The notes: generated from the letters alone by a model not told the origin. A stretch of DNA of 64,000 nt from Hymenobacter sp. HSC-4F20 (GCF_019599275.1 NZ_JAHZTD010000003.1:372001-436000); one strand, 5' to 3'. Positions 8,851 through 17,954 are shown, counted from the stretch's first letter. A program made the numbers and translations.

Positions 8851-10179
8851 ATGCTGTTTCGCTGCCTCGGGTTACTGCTAGTACTGTTGGGAAACAGCAT
8901 GGCAGGTTGGAGCCAACAGGCACCAGGAGCCCGTTCTCTGGCCGGTCCCTGGCCGCGTCTGCGGGCCTCCGGGGCCCAGCGCCCCGGTAACACGCTCGTT
9001 TTTCGCCCCCGGCTGGCTATGCGCTACCGGTGGGATGTGGCCACGGCAGCTTGGGTGCTACCCCAGCGGGAAACGCTCACCTACGATGCGCAGGCGCGGG
9101 TCAGCAGCAGCATCACGGCTGACTCGGCCACGGCTTTGGCCTACCGCCGGGTGCAGTATACCTATGACGCGGCCGGCCACTTGGTGGAGGAGCTAAACCA
9201 AACGGGAAATGGCGCTCCCTGGCTGAATGAGCTCCGAACGGTGAGTGCCTACGACGCGCAGGGCGGGCTGACCGAGGAGCTTACCCAGCGCTGGAGCAAC
9301 GGCAGCTGGGAAACCACGGCTGGTTTTCGCTATCAAAATACCTACAGTAGTGGTGTGCTCAGCGAGCAGGTCGTGCAGCGCTTTGCCAGCGGTAGCTTCA
9401 CCAACGAAACCCGCTTTCAGTATACCCTCACCGCCGGCCGCTGGAGCGGATCAGTGGCTCAGCGCTGGGAAGCCGGGGGCTGGGTAGATGAGGAACGGGT
9501 GCTGGACCTGAACTGGCACAGTTGGGAGGCCCGCCAGCCAGCTACCTACCGGATTCAGTCGGCGCAGCCCGGCGGACACTGGGCTGATTTTCAGTGGCTT
9601 ACCTTCACTTATAACGCGCCGGGCACTACCGTAAGCCTGGCCGAAACCGCCTTGCCCGGCGGGGGCTGGCAACACCTCTTCCGCTTTACCACCCTCACCG
9701 ATGCGCAGGGCAACGACCTGGGCTACCGCCAGGAAGACTGGGATAACGGCAGTTGGGTGGTCAATACCGAGCTACGCTACCTGCTCCAATACGACGCAAC
9801 GAACCGACTAATTCGCCAGGTTGAGCAGGAATACTCTGTTGCTGATGCCCGGTTTATAAACCGCCAGCGCACTAGCTACGGCAGTTTCCAGGATATTGCT
9901 ACCGCCCAGGCGCCGGCTGAGTTGGCCGCCCGGCTAGCCCTGTACCCCGTTCCCGTAACGGGCACCGCCGAAGTAGAGCTGACAGGCCTGCCAGACGCGC
10001 TGGCCGTGCCCGTACAGGTGCGCAGCCTAACCGGCCAGCTGCTATGGGCCGCTACCGCATCTGCCCGCCAGGGCCGCCTCACTACCCGCCTCGACCTGCG
10101 GGGACTGGCGCCGGGGGTATATGTTCTACAGCTTGCCACGCCCCAGGGAGTAGTTATGCGGCGCTTCCTGCGGCAATGA
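8851..10179 (+). CDS. Secreted repeat protein with type IX sorting domain
   Basis: The ATG at 8851 gives 442 residues with a signal peptide (LGLLLVLLGNSMAGWSQ). Residues 60-350 hold about seven degenerate units of 35-40 residues, each with a YDxxG-type turn and a W-x-NGSW-like motif, reminiscent of short YD repeats. The last 75 residues (LYPVPVTGTAEVEL to GVYVLQLATPQGVVMRRF) are a type A T9SS C-terminal sorting domain. The protein should therefore be exported through the outer membrane and attached or released at the surface. Its ligand is unknown. Confidence 0.85.
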   Translation: MLFRCLGLLLVLLGNSMAGWSQQAPGARSLAGPWPRLRASGAQRPGNTLVFRPRLAMRYRWDVATAAWVLPQRETLTYDAQARVSSSITADSATALAYRRVQYTYDAAGHLVEELNQTGNGAPWLNELRTVSAYDAQGGLTEELTQRWSNGSWETTAGFRYQNTYSSGVLSEQVVQRFASGSFTNETRFQYTLTAGRWSGSVAQRWEAGGWVDEERVLDLNWHSWEARQPATYRIQSAQPGGHWADFQWLTFTYNAPGTTVSLAETALPGGGWQHLFRFTTLTDAQGNDLGYRQEDWDNGSWVVNTELRYLLQYDATNRLIRQVEQEYSVADARFINRQRTSYGSFQDIATAQAPAELAARLALYPVPVTGTAEVELTGLPDALAVPVQVRSLTGQLLWAATASARQGRLTTRLDLRGLAPGVYVLQLATPQGVVMRRFLRQ

Positions 10180-10192
10180 CCATCTGAGTAGA

Positions 10193-10242
10193 TAGGTACC
10201 CCAAAGCCCCGCTGAACATTCAGCGGGGCTTTGGGGTACCTA
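10193..10242. terminator. Bidirectional terminator, 24-bp stem
   Basis: A 50-base near-perfect palindrome (only the central bases differ) with AAAG/CTTT inside the stem. It lies between two convergent genes and should stop both. Confidence 0.8.
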
Positions 10243-10256
10243 AAGGACGTATTTCA

Positions 10257-10535
10257 CTACCGCCCCCGCACCCCACGGTGCGGACGCGTATTATAATACG
10301 GACGTGGAGCCACCACTATTGGTCGGCGGGGCTCCACCACTACTACCCGGGCCGGACGAGGCCGGTAGTAGGGCCGGTACGGGCGGTAGTAGGGCCGGGG
10401 CGGGTAGCGGTAGTATGGAGCGGGCGCCGGAGCTACTACTACCGCACCCGGCGTGGTAGAGGCTACGCAACCCGTCAGGGAGGCCGAGGCGAGCAGCAGA
10501 AGAAAAAAGACGGAGAATTTCAGAAGGCTTTTCAT
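10257..10535 (-). CDS. Small Tyr/Pro/Arg-rich lipoprotein
   Basis: A 92-residue lipoprotein: lipobox LTGC with Cys23, then an Ala/Pro linker and a low-complexity region of repeated PYYRP/RPYY units (residues 40-60) and VVVVEPRRPIVVAPRP. It has no recognised domain. Such proteins are common in Hymenobacter-like genomes and are presumably exposed in the periplasm or at the outer membrane. Function is unknown. Confidence 0.75.
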   Translation of the reverse strand: MKSLLKFSVFFLLLLASASLTGCVASTTPGAVVVAPAPAPYYRYPPRPYYRPYRPYYRPRPARVVVVEPRRPIVVAPRPYYNTRPHRGVRGR

Positions 10536-10643
10536 AGGAACAGGGGCGGCCTGCTTATTAACAGGCTCCAGTTCTTTGATGCCTTTACCTGCCTCAGGTT
10601 TAACGGCTTATTTGAAGAAAAACACTTCTTCCACTCCCTGTCT

Positions 10644-11624
10644 TCATAGCTGAATCCGGTAGGTAGCCGCCGCCATGCCTCCAAAGACGCCGTAGCCGTT
10701 ACGGATGTTGGAGTAGAGTGGAGCCGGCTCGGCAAAGGGATTGTCCTGGGTATCCTCGTAGCGCTGGCGCGACTGGTAGAACTTATAGGCATCGGCCGTG
10801 AGGTTTAGTACCATGAGTTCCAGGTAGGCCGGCACCGGCGGATTGAGTCCTCCGTACGCGCCGGAGATAACCACATCCGTGCTCAGATTGATCTGCTGGC
10901 CGTTCACGTTGCTGTCTGGGTAGGGCGCGAGGCTGTTGTAGTAGCCGTTGTAAAGCGTAGAAAGGGTGAAGGTTTCCCCTACGCTCCCGAACTCTGTGTT
11001 GTCGGTATCATCTGATAGCAGGGTGCCATAGATATTGTCCCGCGTATCGTAAACGGTACCTACCACCACGTAGTAGTCGGCGGTGGCGGCCTCATCGTGG
11101 AGCGTCAGCGTCAGGCGGCCCCGCTGCTGCCCGTAGTCGGTGGGCGCCCGACTGACATAGGTAGCCCGCGCTATCCGGGGGGGCAGAGGCATGGTCAGCT
11201 GGCTTTCCACCGCCTCAAAACCCGGCAGGCGGCCCCGCAACGTGTAGGTGTGGCCTGGCTGGCCGGCGAAGTTCATGGTGGCCTCGTAATAACCCGGCTG
11301 GCTGCTGGGCTGCGGATAGGTCTGCCCGCCCTGGTTTCGCGCCTGCCGAAACCGCTCCACCACGGTGCCCGTGGCATCCAGCAGTTCCACGGTGGCATCG
11401 GGGCGGCCCTCCAGGGGGCGGGTGTCAAACATGCGCTGGCTGTTGCTGACGTAAAGCTGATTGAACGTCAGCATACTGGCGGACTGTTGGCCAGGAGCCT
11501 CGGTACTTAGCAGGTAGCGCAGGGCAATACGGGGCGTGTGTGCCGGCTCGGGTAAGTTAACGGCAGTTTCACAGCCGCTCAGGAATGTAGCAGCGAGCAG
11601 AAGTAGCGGGAATAGCTTGGGCAT
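10644..11624 (-). CDS. DUF4249 lipoprotein, TonB receptor partner
   Basis: A 326-residue lipoprotein (LSGCETAVNL, Cys18) of the DUF4249 family. These proteins begin with a short lipid-anchored segment and an immunoglobulin-like first half (DATVELLDATGTVVERF) and are nearly always encoded next to a TonB-dependent receptor. The receptor here starts upstream at 14073 and its stop is 46 bases before this start, so they are co-transcribed. The pair probably binds and imports a ligand, by analogy with SusC/SusD, but the ligand is unknown. Confidence 0.88.
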   Translation of the reverse strand: MPKLFPLLLLAATFLSGCETAVNLPEPAHTPRIALRYLLSTEAPGQQSASMLTFNQLYVSNSQRMFDTRPLEGRPDATVELLDATGTVVERFRQARNQGGQTYPQPSSQPGYYEATMNFAGQPGHTYTLRGRLPGFEAVESQLTMPLPPRIARATYVSRAPTDYGQQRGRLTLTLHDEAATADYYVVVGTVYDTRDNIYGTLLSDDTDNTEFGSVGETFTLSTLYNGYYNSLAPYPDSNVNGQQINLSTDVVISGAYGGLNPPVPAYLELMVLNLTADAYKFYQSRQRYEDTQDNPFAEPAPLYSNIRNGYGVFGGMAAATYRIQL

Positions 11625-11670
11625 ATACCAGAATGGTTATCGGCCGGGAAAAGCGGGCGGCGTACCGACG

Positions 11671-14073
11671 CTAAAACCGGAAGGCTTTGCTAAAGGATGG
11701 AATGATGGGAAACAGGGAAATCTGCTTGTAAGTGGCCTGTTGCTCTACCGTGCCGTTCTGGTCCTGGTAGCCTCGCTGGAAGTAGAGGTAGTACGGGTTG
11801 CGCCGGCTGTAGGCGTTGTAGAGCGAGAGGCTGTTCACGACCTCGCCCCAGCGTTTCTTCTTCGTTTTGCTCAGGTCGAGGTCCAGGCGGTGATAGGCCC
11901 GCATGCGGTAGCTATTGCGCCCGCCGTAATCCTCGTACTCCTCATAGTCGCCGAGGCTAAAGCGGCCCTGCCCTAGCGTCACGGCATTACCGGTGCCGTA
12001 CACCCACGTGCCGGAGAGCGTAAGTGTGGGGCTGAAGTGGTGAATGACCACCAGCGAGGCGTCGTGGCGCCGGTCGTACTTGTAGGGAAAGATGCGGCCC
12101 TGGTTCAGGTCGGGGAAGCGGCGCTTGCTCCAGGCCAGGGTGTAGCCAATCCAGCCCGTGGTGCGGCCCGATTTCTTTTGCAGGAACAGCTCGCCCCCGT
12201 AGGCCCAGCCGTCGCCACTGGTTACTTTCTCCTGCCAGTTGTTGTCGGTAGTGCCCAGAAAACTGGCGCCCTCGCGGTACTCAATCAGCTGGCGCATGGG
12301 CTTGTAGTAGCTCTCGAAGCTGAACTCGTAGTCATGGTCGTGCATGCGCAGGGTGCGGGCCGCGCCCACGCTGAATTGCTGAGCTTTTTGGGGCTTTACC
12401 TTAGCCGTGGCCGGCACCCACAAATCGGTAGGCAGGCCAATGCTGCTGTTGGTGAGCAGGTGAATGTACTGCGTGGTGCGGGCGTACGCCGCTTTCAGAG
12501 CCCACTCATCGGTGAGCAGGAAGCGCGCAGCCAGCCGTGGCTCCAGCGACGGGTACAGGGTTTTATCCACTAGAAAACCGTTCAGGCGCAGCCCCCCGTT
12601 CACCTTCAACCGCTCCGTCAGGCGGTAGTCATCCTCCAGATACAGCGAAGCCTCGCTGGCCCCGGTGCGGCTACCCGCATTCAGGCGCGAGTCGAGGTCT
12701 GAAGCGTTATCCTTCACTTGCAAGGCTCCCGGCCGGAAGGAGTGCAGAATGTACTGTCCGCCGAACCGCAGGTAGTGGTCGGCGGTAGGCGTGTAGTCCA
12801 GGTCCGATTTGAGGCTGAAGTCGCGGATGTTGGACAGGTACTTCAGGGCGAACTTGTCGGTCTGGGTGCCGCCGTTGTTGTTGGGGTAGCGACTTTCATT
12901 TTCCTCCGATACGTTGAACTGGTACTTGCTATAGGTAAGGTGGGTATTGAGAAACAGCTGGTCGGTGAGCAGGTGATTCCAGCGCAGGGCCGTGGTGAGG
13001 TTGCCCCAGCCCAGCCCGGCCTTGTTCCGGTCGTAGTTGTCGCCGTCTTCTTCGCGGTAGCGAGCGTAAAACTTATCGTAGCCGGTGTAGGCGCTCAGGT
13101 ACAGCCGGTCGCGGCGGCTTACCTTCCAGTTGAGCTTGCCGTTCAGGTCATGGAAAAAGTAGCCGATGGAGCCTTTTGCCCCTTCCTGCGCCAGTGAGGC
13201 CTTAATCAGGGGCTGGGCCAGAATATCGATGTAGGTACGCCGGGCCGAGAAGATAAACGAGGCCGTATCCTTCTTGATGGGGCCTTCCAGCGTAATTTTC
13301 GAGGCAATCAGGCCAATGGCGCCCTCGCCCTGAAACTTCTGCATGTTGCCCTCCTTCATCGAAATATCCAGCACCGAGGAAAGCCTACCCCCGTAGCGGG
13401 CCGGGAAGCCACCCTTAATCAGCTCCACGTTGTTCAGCGCGTCGGCGTTGAACACGGAGAAAAAGCCGAACAGGTGGGAAGCGTTGTACACCGGCGTGCC
13501 ATCAAGCAGAATCAGGTTCTGGTCGGGGGAGCCGCCGCGCACGTACAGGCCGCTGGTACCTTCGCCCCCACTCTGCACCCCGGGCAGCAGTTGCAGCACC
13601 TTCAGCACGTCCCGCTCCCCTAGCAGGGCGGGCACGGCCTTAATCTGGTTTAGCGGAATGTTCACGGTACCCATGCGGGTGCTCTGGGCAATTTTCTCTT
13701 CGCGGCTGCCCACTACCTCCACGCCCGCCAAATCGTTGGTGGCAGAGCGCAGGCGAAAGTCGTGGGTGAGGCTGCGGCTGGCAGGCATGGCCCAACGGGC
13801 TTTCTCGTAGCCTAGGTAGCTTACCAGCAGCCGCACGGAGTCGGCAGCCGCTGCGGGCAGGGTCAGAGAGTAGAATCCGTACGTATTGGTGGCGGTGCCC
13901 TGACCTGTGCCCGGACTAACCACGGCCACGCCAATGAGATTTTCGCCCGTGGCCGCGTCGCGCACGTAGCCGCTGATGGTTACGCGGGAAGTAACCGGAG
14001 CCTGCTGGGCCACTACTGCCGGGGCAGACAGAGTAGCGCCGCCCAGCACTAGCGAGCAGAATAATCGGCTCAT
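11671..14073 (-). CDS. TonB-dependent receptor with carboxypeptidase-like regulatory domain
   Basis: An 800-residue outer-membrane receptor. A signal peptide (to about residue 22, VVAQQ) is followed by a CarboxypepD_reg-like domain (TISGYVRDAATGENLIGVAV, residues 32-51 onward). The plug domain contains VRGGSPDQNLILLDGTPVYN, and a long barrel ends in FSKAFRF. The DUF4249 lipoprotein follows in the same transcript. TonB receptors take up siderophores, vitamins or oligomers; nothing here fixes the substrate. Confidence 0.9.
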   Translation of the reverse strand: MSRLFCSLVLGGATLSAPAVVAQQAPVTSRVTISGYVRDAATGENLIGVAVVSPGTGQGTATNTYGFYSLTLPAAAADSVRLLVSYLGYEKARWAMPASRSLTHDFRLRSATNDLAGVEVVGSREEKIAQSTRMGTVNIPLNQIKAVPALLGERDVLKVLQLLPGVQSGGEGTSGLYVRGGSPDQNLILLDGTPVYNASHLFGFFSVFNADALNNVELIKGGFPARYGGRLSSVLDISMKEGNMQKFQGEGAIGLIASKITLEGPIKKDTASFIFSARRTYIDILAQPLIKASLAQEGAKGSIGYFFHDLNGKLNWKVSRRDRLYLSAYTGYDKFYARYREEDGDNYDRNKAGLGWGNLTTALRWNHLLTDQLFLNTHLTYSKYQFNVSEENESRYPNNNGGTQTDKFALKYLSNIRDFSLKSDLDYTPTADHYLRFGGQYILHSFRPGALQVKDNASDLDSRLNAGSRTGASEASLYLEDDYRLTERLKVNGGLRLNGFLVDKTLYPSLEPRLAARFLLTDEWALKAAYARTTQYIHLLTNSSIGLPTDLWVPATAKVKPQKAQQFSVGAARTLRMHDHDYEFSFESYYKPMRQLIEYREGASFLGTTDNNWQEKVTSGDGWAYGGELFLQKKSGRTTGWIGYTLAWSKRRFPDLNQGRIFPYKYDRRHDASLVVIHHFSPTLTLSGTWVYGTGNAVTLGQGRFSLGDYEEYEDYGGRNSYRMRAYHRLDLDLSKTKKKRWGEVVNSLSLYNAYSRRNPYYLYFQRGYQDQNGTVEQQATYKQISLFPIIPSFSKAFRF

Positions 14074-14100
14074 ACAGAGAGGTATAAATTATGTATAGGA

Positions 14101-14133
14101 AAAGATTTACGCGTAGTAATAGGGGTCTGTCAA
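14101..14133 (-). promoter_or_regulatory. Weak candidate promoter for the TonB receptor/DUF4249 pair
   Basis: On the minus strand TTG (14131..14133) precedes a TAAATCTTT box (14101..14109) by 21 bases. Spacing and -33 box fit, but the -7 box is imperfect. Confidence 0.25.
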
Positions 14134-14232
14134 CAGTACCCTAGTAGGTAGCAGCAGTAGCAGAGTCACGAAAAAGCTGACTCGGCGCCATAGTAATTTT
14201 CAATGCTACTTCCTGCCTCTAAGCTAGCAACA

Positions 14233-14268
14233 AAAACCCCTGCTTCCGCCCAGGGCAGCAGGGGTTTT
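14233..14268 (-). terminator. Rho-independent terminator
   Basis: AAAACCCCTGCT (14233..14244) pairs perfectly with AGCAGGGGTTTT (14257..14268). On the minus strand it follows the OmpH-like gene and ends in a T-run; its symmetry would let it act in both directions. Confidence 0.8.
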
Positions 14269-14357
14269 CCAGCGTAGTATAGAATGAATTTCGAACCGGG
14301 CTGAGAACAACCGCGTGACGGTCTGCTGCTGGGCTACCAGTGCCGCGCAGCTGGACT

Positions 14358-15014
14358 TTATTTCTTGCCGCCGCGGTACTCGTCGTTGAGGTGCTTGAGC
14401 ACGGGCGTGGTAATGTCAAGGTCCTTGCGGCCGTAGGCAATGGTGCCGCTGGGGGCGGCAATGAGGATGAGCCGGTAGCCGTTTTGCTTGCCGTACACCT
14501 CCACCTGCTTGTTGATGCGTTCGAGCACCTGCTGGGTCATCTTGGCTTCTTCCTCTTGGGCCTGGCGCTGCAGCTTTTCCTGCTCCTGAGCTACCTGCAC
14601 CTGGCGGCTCTGCAGCTGCTGCTCGGTGGAAGCGCGCTGCTCGGGGCTCAGGCCGGCGGCCTGCTGCTGGTACTTCTGCACGGCGCTCTGGAAGCCTTTT
14701 ACCAAGGTTTGGTTCTGAGCTTCCCAGCGGCGGGCCTTGGCTTCAAAGTTCTTGCGGGCGTCCTTCATGCCCTGATAGCCATCCAGCAGCTTGCCCGATT
14801 CGACGTAGGCTACCTTATCGGTGTCGGCTACGGCTACTAGGTCTGCAGGCTCGTCGGTAATGGTAGCCGTGCTGGCCGAATCAGGGGTAGAAACAGCGGT
14901 AGCTACCGGCTTTTTAGTGACGGCCGCCGGTTTGCTGGCGAAGTGCAGGTAGAACAATACGGCCACCGCCACGGCCAATACCGCGTTGATGATGAGCTGG
15001 AGAGAGTTTTTCAT
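14358..15014 (-). CDS. OmpH/Skp-family periplasmic chaperone
   Basis: A 218-residue protein with an N-terminal hydrophobic anchor or signal (LIINAVLAVAVAVLFYLHF). The Skp/OmpH core begins at VAYVESGKLLDGYQGMKDA and includes a long Gln/Glu-rich coiled coil (about residues 85-170), then a strand pair IAYGRKDLDIT and a C-terminal helix. Skp-type trimers hold unfolded outer-membrane proteins in the periplasm. A small outer-membrane barrel protein would be typical cargo. It appears monocistronic, with a terminator downstream. Confidence 0.87.
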   Translation of the reverse strand: MKNSLQLIINAVLAVAVAVLFYLHFASKPAAVTKKPVATAVSTPDSASTATITDEPADLVAVADTDKVAYVESGKLLDGYQGMKDARKNFEAKARRWEAQNQTLVKGFQSAVQKYQQQAAGLSPEQRASTEQQLQSRQVQVAQEQEKLQRQAQEEEAKMTQQVLERINKQVEVYGKQNGYRLILIAAPSGTIAYGRKDLDITTPVLKHLNDEYRGGKK

Positions 15015-15055
15015 TCAGAAAACGGGAAAAGACGAAGCGCCGCAGTCGGGCGTGC

Positions 15056-15063
15056 CAAAAGTA
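15056..15063 (-). promoter_or_regulatory. -7 box upstream of the OmpH-like gene
   Basis: TACTTTTG on the minus strand, an exact TAnnTTTG match, 41 bases before the start codon. The -33 region is poor. Confidence 0.4.
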
Positions 15064-15140
15064 CGGGAAAGTTGCGCAGGTGCCCAGCCGGAGTTGGGCA
15101 AGGCCGCGTTCTGCCTTGCCCGGTAAACCTGAGCGAAACC

Positions 15141-16187
15141 TTATTTTTCCGGAGCCTCGCCGGCTTCCTCGTCCTCCTCCGTTTCGATGTCTTGGGGCTT
15201 GGCGGGCTTTTCCTCAAAGGGCACGCCCAAATCGGAGCGGCTAGGGGCCGAGTCCGTGCGGCCCACGTGCACCAGCGCGTCGCCCTGGTTAACGACAGGC
15301 ATGTGGTTGAGTCCGATGATGTAGCCGGCCACCGGCGACTCCAGCCGCACCGACGTTTCGCCGTAAGGGTCAGCCACCGCCCCAAATACCTGCCCCTTCT
15401 CGATGTACTGGCCCAGGTGCACAAGGCTGTGAAATAGCCCGGCGTATTTGGCCCGCAGCCACGTGGAGCGCAGGCACACCACCGAGGGCCGGGCCGGCGG
15501 GGCGGCTTCCGCTACCATGCCCAGGTGCTGCAATACCCGGAACGTGCCGGCAATGCCCAGGTCGATGCCGGGCTCGTCCAGCCGCAGCGACTCACCGGTT
15601 TCGTAGACGATAATACGGCGGCCCTGCTGCATGGCCGTTTCGCGCAGGGAGCCGGGCCGCAGGCCGGCGTGTAGCGTGAACGGGGCAGCAAAGGCCTCGG
15701 CCAGCGCATCCGTTTCGGCGTCCTGGTGCAGCAGGCAGCGAATCTGGGAGATATTGGCCCGGGCCGCCCCGCCCGTGTGGAAGTCAATGCCGTAATCAAT
15801 CAGAGGCATGATTTCGCGCATGAAGCGGGCGGCCACGCGGCTGGCCAGGGAGCCGCGCGGGTTGCCGGGAAACGAGCGGTTCACGTCTTTGCCGTCGGGC
15901 ACCTCGCGCGAGAAGTTCAGAAAGCCGTAGATGTTGAGAATGGGAATGGCCAGAATGGTACCCCGCAACGGTTGCAGCAACTGCCGCCGGATCAGGCGCC
16001 GGATGGTTTCAATGCCGTTCACCTCGTCGCCGTGCAAGCCTGCCATAAGCAGCACCGTCGGGCCGGGCTCCAGGGCCCGGAACACGTGCACCGGAATGTC
16101 GATAACCGTGCCGGAGGGGAGCCGCGAAATCACCAGCCGCGTCAGCACCTGCTCACCGGGCTTAATAACGAGGCCATTCAAACACAA
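15141..16187 (-). CDS. Succinylglutamate desuccinylase/aspartoacylase family zinc amidohydrolase
   Basis: The protein has the M14-like zinc site: GLHGDE supplies a His and a Glu, and IDFHTGG the second His. Also present are the family motifs LNIYGFLNFSREVPDGKDVNRSFPG and a C-terminal beta domain (VRLESPVAGYIIGL) followed by an acidic tail. The family removes acyl groups from amino acids. The frame is open to an ATG at 16340, but similarity begins near LNGLVIKPGE, so I infer a TTG start at about 16187; the upstream part may be non-coding. It follows a RimK ligase gene and a retropepsin-like gene, a recurring trio. Confidence 0.8.
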   Translation of the reverse strand: MCLNGLVIKPGEQVLTRLVISRLPSGTVIDIPVHVFRALEPGPTVLLMAGLHGDEVNGIETIRRLIRRQLLQPLRGTILAIPILNIYGFLNFSREVPDGKDVNRSFPGNPRGSLASRVAARFMREIMPLIDYGIDFHTGGAARANISQIRCLLHQDAETDALAEAFAAPFTLHAGLRPGSLRETAMQQGRRIIVYETGESLRLDEPGIDLGIAGTFRVLQHLGMVAEAAPPARPSVVCLRSTWLRAKYAGLFHSLVHLGQYIEKGQVFGAVADPYGETSVRLESPVAGYIIGLNHMPVVNQGDALVHVGRTDSAPSRSDLGVPFEEKPAKPQDIETEEDEEAGEAPEK

Positions 16188-16402
16188 ATCAGAGGAGCTA
16201 CCGGCAGATTCCAGGGTCAAGGCTATACAGAGCGTCAGGGCAAGGAGCTTCCCCACCAGATAGAAACCACAGCCAGCGCAGCTTGCACCCCAGCCGGCCG
16301 AACGAATGTCAATTATCGTTCCAAGGCTGACTTTATGCAAGTTGGGCTACGCTTGCCTGCGCCGCTACGGCTGCCAGCTTGCCTTTCCACCCAGATAAAA
16401 AC

Positions 16403-16435
16403 CAGCGACCCGCCTGCAAGACAGACAGGCCGCTG
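16403..16435 (-). terminator. Hairpin with T-tract after rimK
   Basis: CAGCG (16403..16407) pairs with CGCTG (16431..16435), with an inner CCTG/CAGG stem. On the minus strand it is followed by GTTTTTA. It should end or reduce transcription between rimK and the aspartoacylase-like gene. Confidence 0.6.
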
Positions 16436-16459
16436 GAAAGTCAGGAGCAGACCCAGAGG

Positions 16460-17407
16460 CTATTCTTCGGGCTGAGCGTCGGGCAGAGGTTTCGGCTCGG
16501 CAGGGGTAGTAGCCGGCTTTATGCGCTTTTTCTTGTGCGCCAGCTGTTCGGTGTACTCAATGATTTTGCCGGCAATATCGAGTCCGGTGGCCTTTTCAAT
16601 GCCCTCCAGACCCGGCGACGAATTTACTTCCAGCACCAGCGGGCCACGCTTGCTTTGCAGCATATCCACGCCGGCAATACCCAGCCCCAGAGCTTTGGTG
16701 GCCAACAGGGCAGCGGCCTTTTCGGCCCGGCTTAGCTTCACGAGGGTGCCGGAGCCGCCGCGGTGCAGGTTGGAGCGAAACTCGCCCTCCTTGCCCTGCC
16801 GCTTCATGGCCCCTACCACCTCTCCGTTCACTACAAAAGCCCGCAGGTCGGCGCCCTTGCTTTCCGCAATGAACTCCTGCACAATGATGCGGGCCTTGAG
16901 GTTGTGAAAGGCCTCAATCACCGACTGCGCCGCCTTGGCCGACTCAGCCAGCACCACTCCCAGGCCCTGGGTGCCTTCCAGCAGCTTGATGATGACGGGC
17001 GCCCCGCCTACCTGCTGAATCATGGCCGGTACGTCGTCGGAGTAGTTGGTAAAGGCGGTTTTGGGCATGCCCACCCCGGCCCGGCTCAGGATTTGCATGG
17101 AGCGGAGCTTGTCGCGGCTGCGCACAATGGCCTGGCTTTCCACGGCTGTGCGCACCTTCATCATCTCAAACTGCCGCACCACGGCGCAGCCGTAGAACGT
17201 CACGGAAGCCCCAATACGGGGAATAATGGCGTCGAAGCCTTCTAGCTTCTGGCCTTCGTATACAATACCGGGCTGGCCTTTTTCCAGCACCAGGTTGCAA
17301 TGCAAATGGTCGAGCACCACCGCTTCGTGGCCGCGCTGCTCGGCAGCTTCCACGAGGCGAGTAGTAGAGTATAGCTTCGGCTCACGCGATAGAATCGCCA
17401 GTTTCAT
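16460..17407 (-). CDS. rimK: RimK-type ATP-grasp alpha-L-glutamate ligase
   Basis: The ATG at 17407 gives 315 residues starting MKLAILSREPKLYSTTRLVE, the usual RimK N-terminus; 47 further open codons upstream are not family-like. ATP-grasp motifs are clear: VIIKLLEGTQGLGVVLAES, IIVQEFIAESKGADLRAFVV and VLEVNSSPGLEGIEKATG. RimK adds glutamate residues to the C-terminus of ribosomal protein S6 in E. coli, and relatives ligate amino acids to other proteins or peptides. A Lys/Pro/Glu-rich tail follows the domain. A retropepsin-like protease gene lies upstream and a zinc amidohydrolase gene downstream. Confidence 0.9.
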   Translation of the reverse strand: MKLAILSREPKLYSTTRLVEAAEQRGHEAVVLDHLHCNLVLEKGQPGIVYEGQKLEGFDAIIPRIGASVTFYGCAVVRQFEMMKVRTAVESQAIVRSRDKLRSMQILSRAGVGMPKTAFTNYSDDVPAMIQQVGGAPVIIKLLEGTQGLGVVLAESAKAAQSVIEAFHNLKARIIVQEFIAESKGADLRAFVVNGEVVGAMKRQGKEGEFRSNLHRGGSGTLVKLSRAEKAAALLATKALGLGIAGVDMLQSKRGPLVLEVNSSPGLEGIEKATGLDIAGKIIEYTEQLAHKKKRIKPATTPAEPKPLPDAQPEE

Positions 17408-17456
17408 CAGGATGCGGGTGGTACGTGTGAGAGGGGATAGGAGCAGAAGCGCGGGG

Positions 17457-17464
17457 CAAAGATA
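17457..17464 (-). promoter_or_regulatory. -7 box upstream of rimK
   Basis: TATCTTTG on the minus strand, an exact TAnnTTTG match, about 50 bases before the rimK start and inside the upstream gap. No good -33 box is seen. Confidence 0.4.
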
Positions 17465-17492
17465 GGTGGCCCAACCGGCAAGCCGGGCAGTA

Positions 17493-17954
17493 TTACCGGG
17501 CGGTAGGCTGATTTTTATAGGATAGGTTACGCCGGGCCACATCCACAACCAACCGCGCCTGACGCAATAATACCCGTCCTATTAATACGGGATATTTCAT
17601 GTCGGAGCGGTCGGAAAGCGAAAATTCGGTAGCAAAGTCCTGCCCGAATAGCCGGATGGTCGCCCGAATGACATAGCGTTCCTGCACCTCGCCGTTGGAG
17701 CTTTTGATGTCGCGCAGCGTGAACTCATCAAACTGCATAGGCGAGCCATCGAAGTTAGGATGTGAGGGATCCAGCAGCTGCACATGCAGGCGTTGGCGTC
17801 CGCTCCCATCCGTCTCCACGTGAATATTGGAGCAGTGGATGGCGCCGGTGTAAGCACCGGTATCCACCTTGGCTTCCACGCCCCAGAGGTGAAACTCCGG
17901 AAAATCCACCAGTTCCCGCCGCCCTACCGTCCGCTTCGGTCCGCGCTGTTTCAT
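17493..17954 (-). CDS. Retropepsin-like protease, RimB / ATP-dependent zinc protease family
   Basis: The ATG at 17954 gives 153 residues, the normal length of this family. After GRRELVDFPEFHLWGVEAKV comes the aspartic protease motif DTGAYTGAIHC (Asp31-Thr32-Gly33), then a second half ending in YPVLIGRVLLRQARLVVDV. The family was named ATP-dependent zinc protease but is structurally retropepsin-like. In Pseudomonas the equivalent RimB is encoded with RimK and modulates its activity. Here rimK follows 85 bases downstream, supporting the same partnership. Confidence 0.85.
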   Translation of the reverse strand: MKQRGPKRTVGRRELVDFPEFHLWGVEAKVDTGAYTGAIHCSNIHVETDGSGRQRLHVQLLDPSHPNFDGSPMQFDEFTLRDIKSSNGEVQERYVIRATIRLFGQDFATEFSLSDRSDMKYPVLIGRVLLRQARLVVDVARRNLSYKNQPTAR

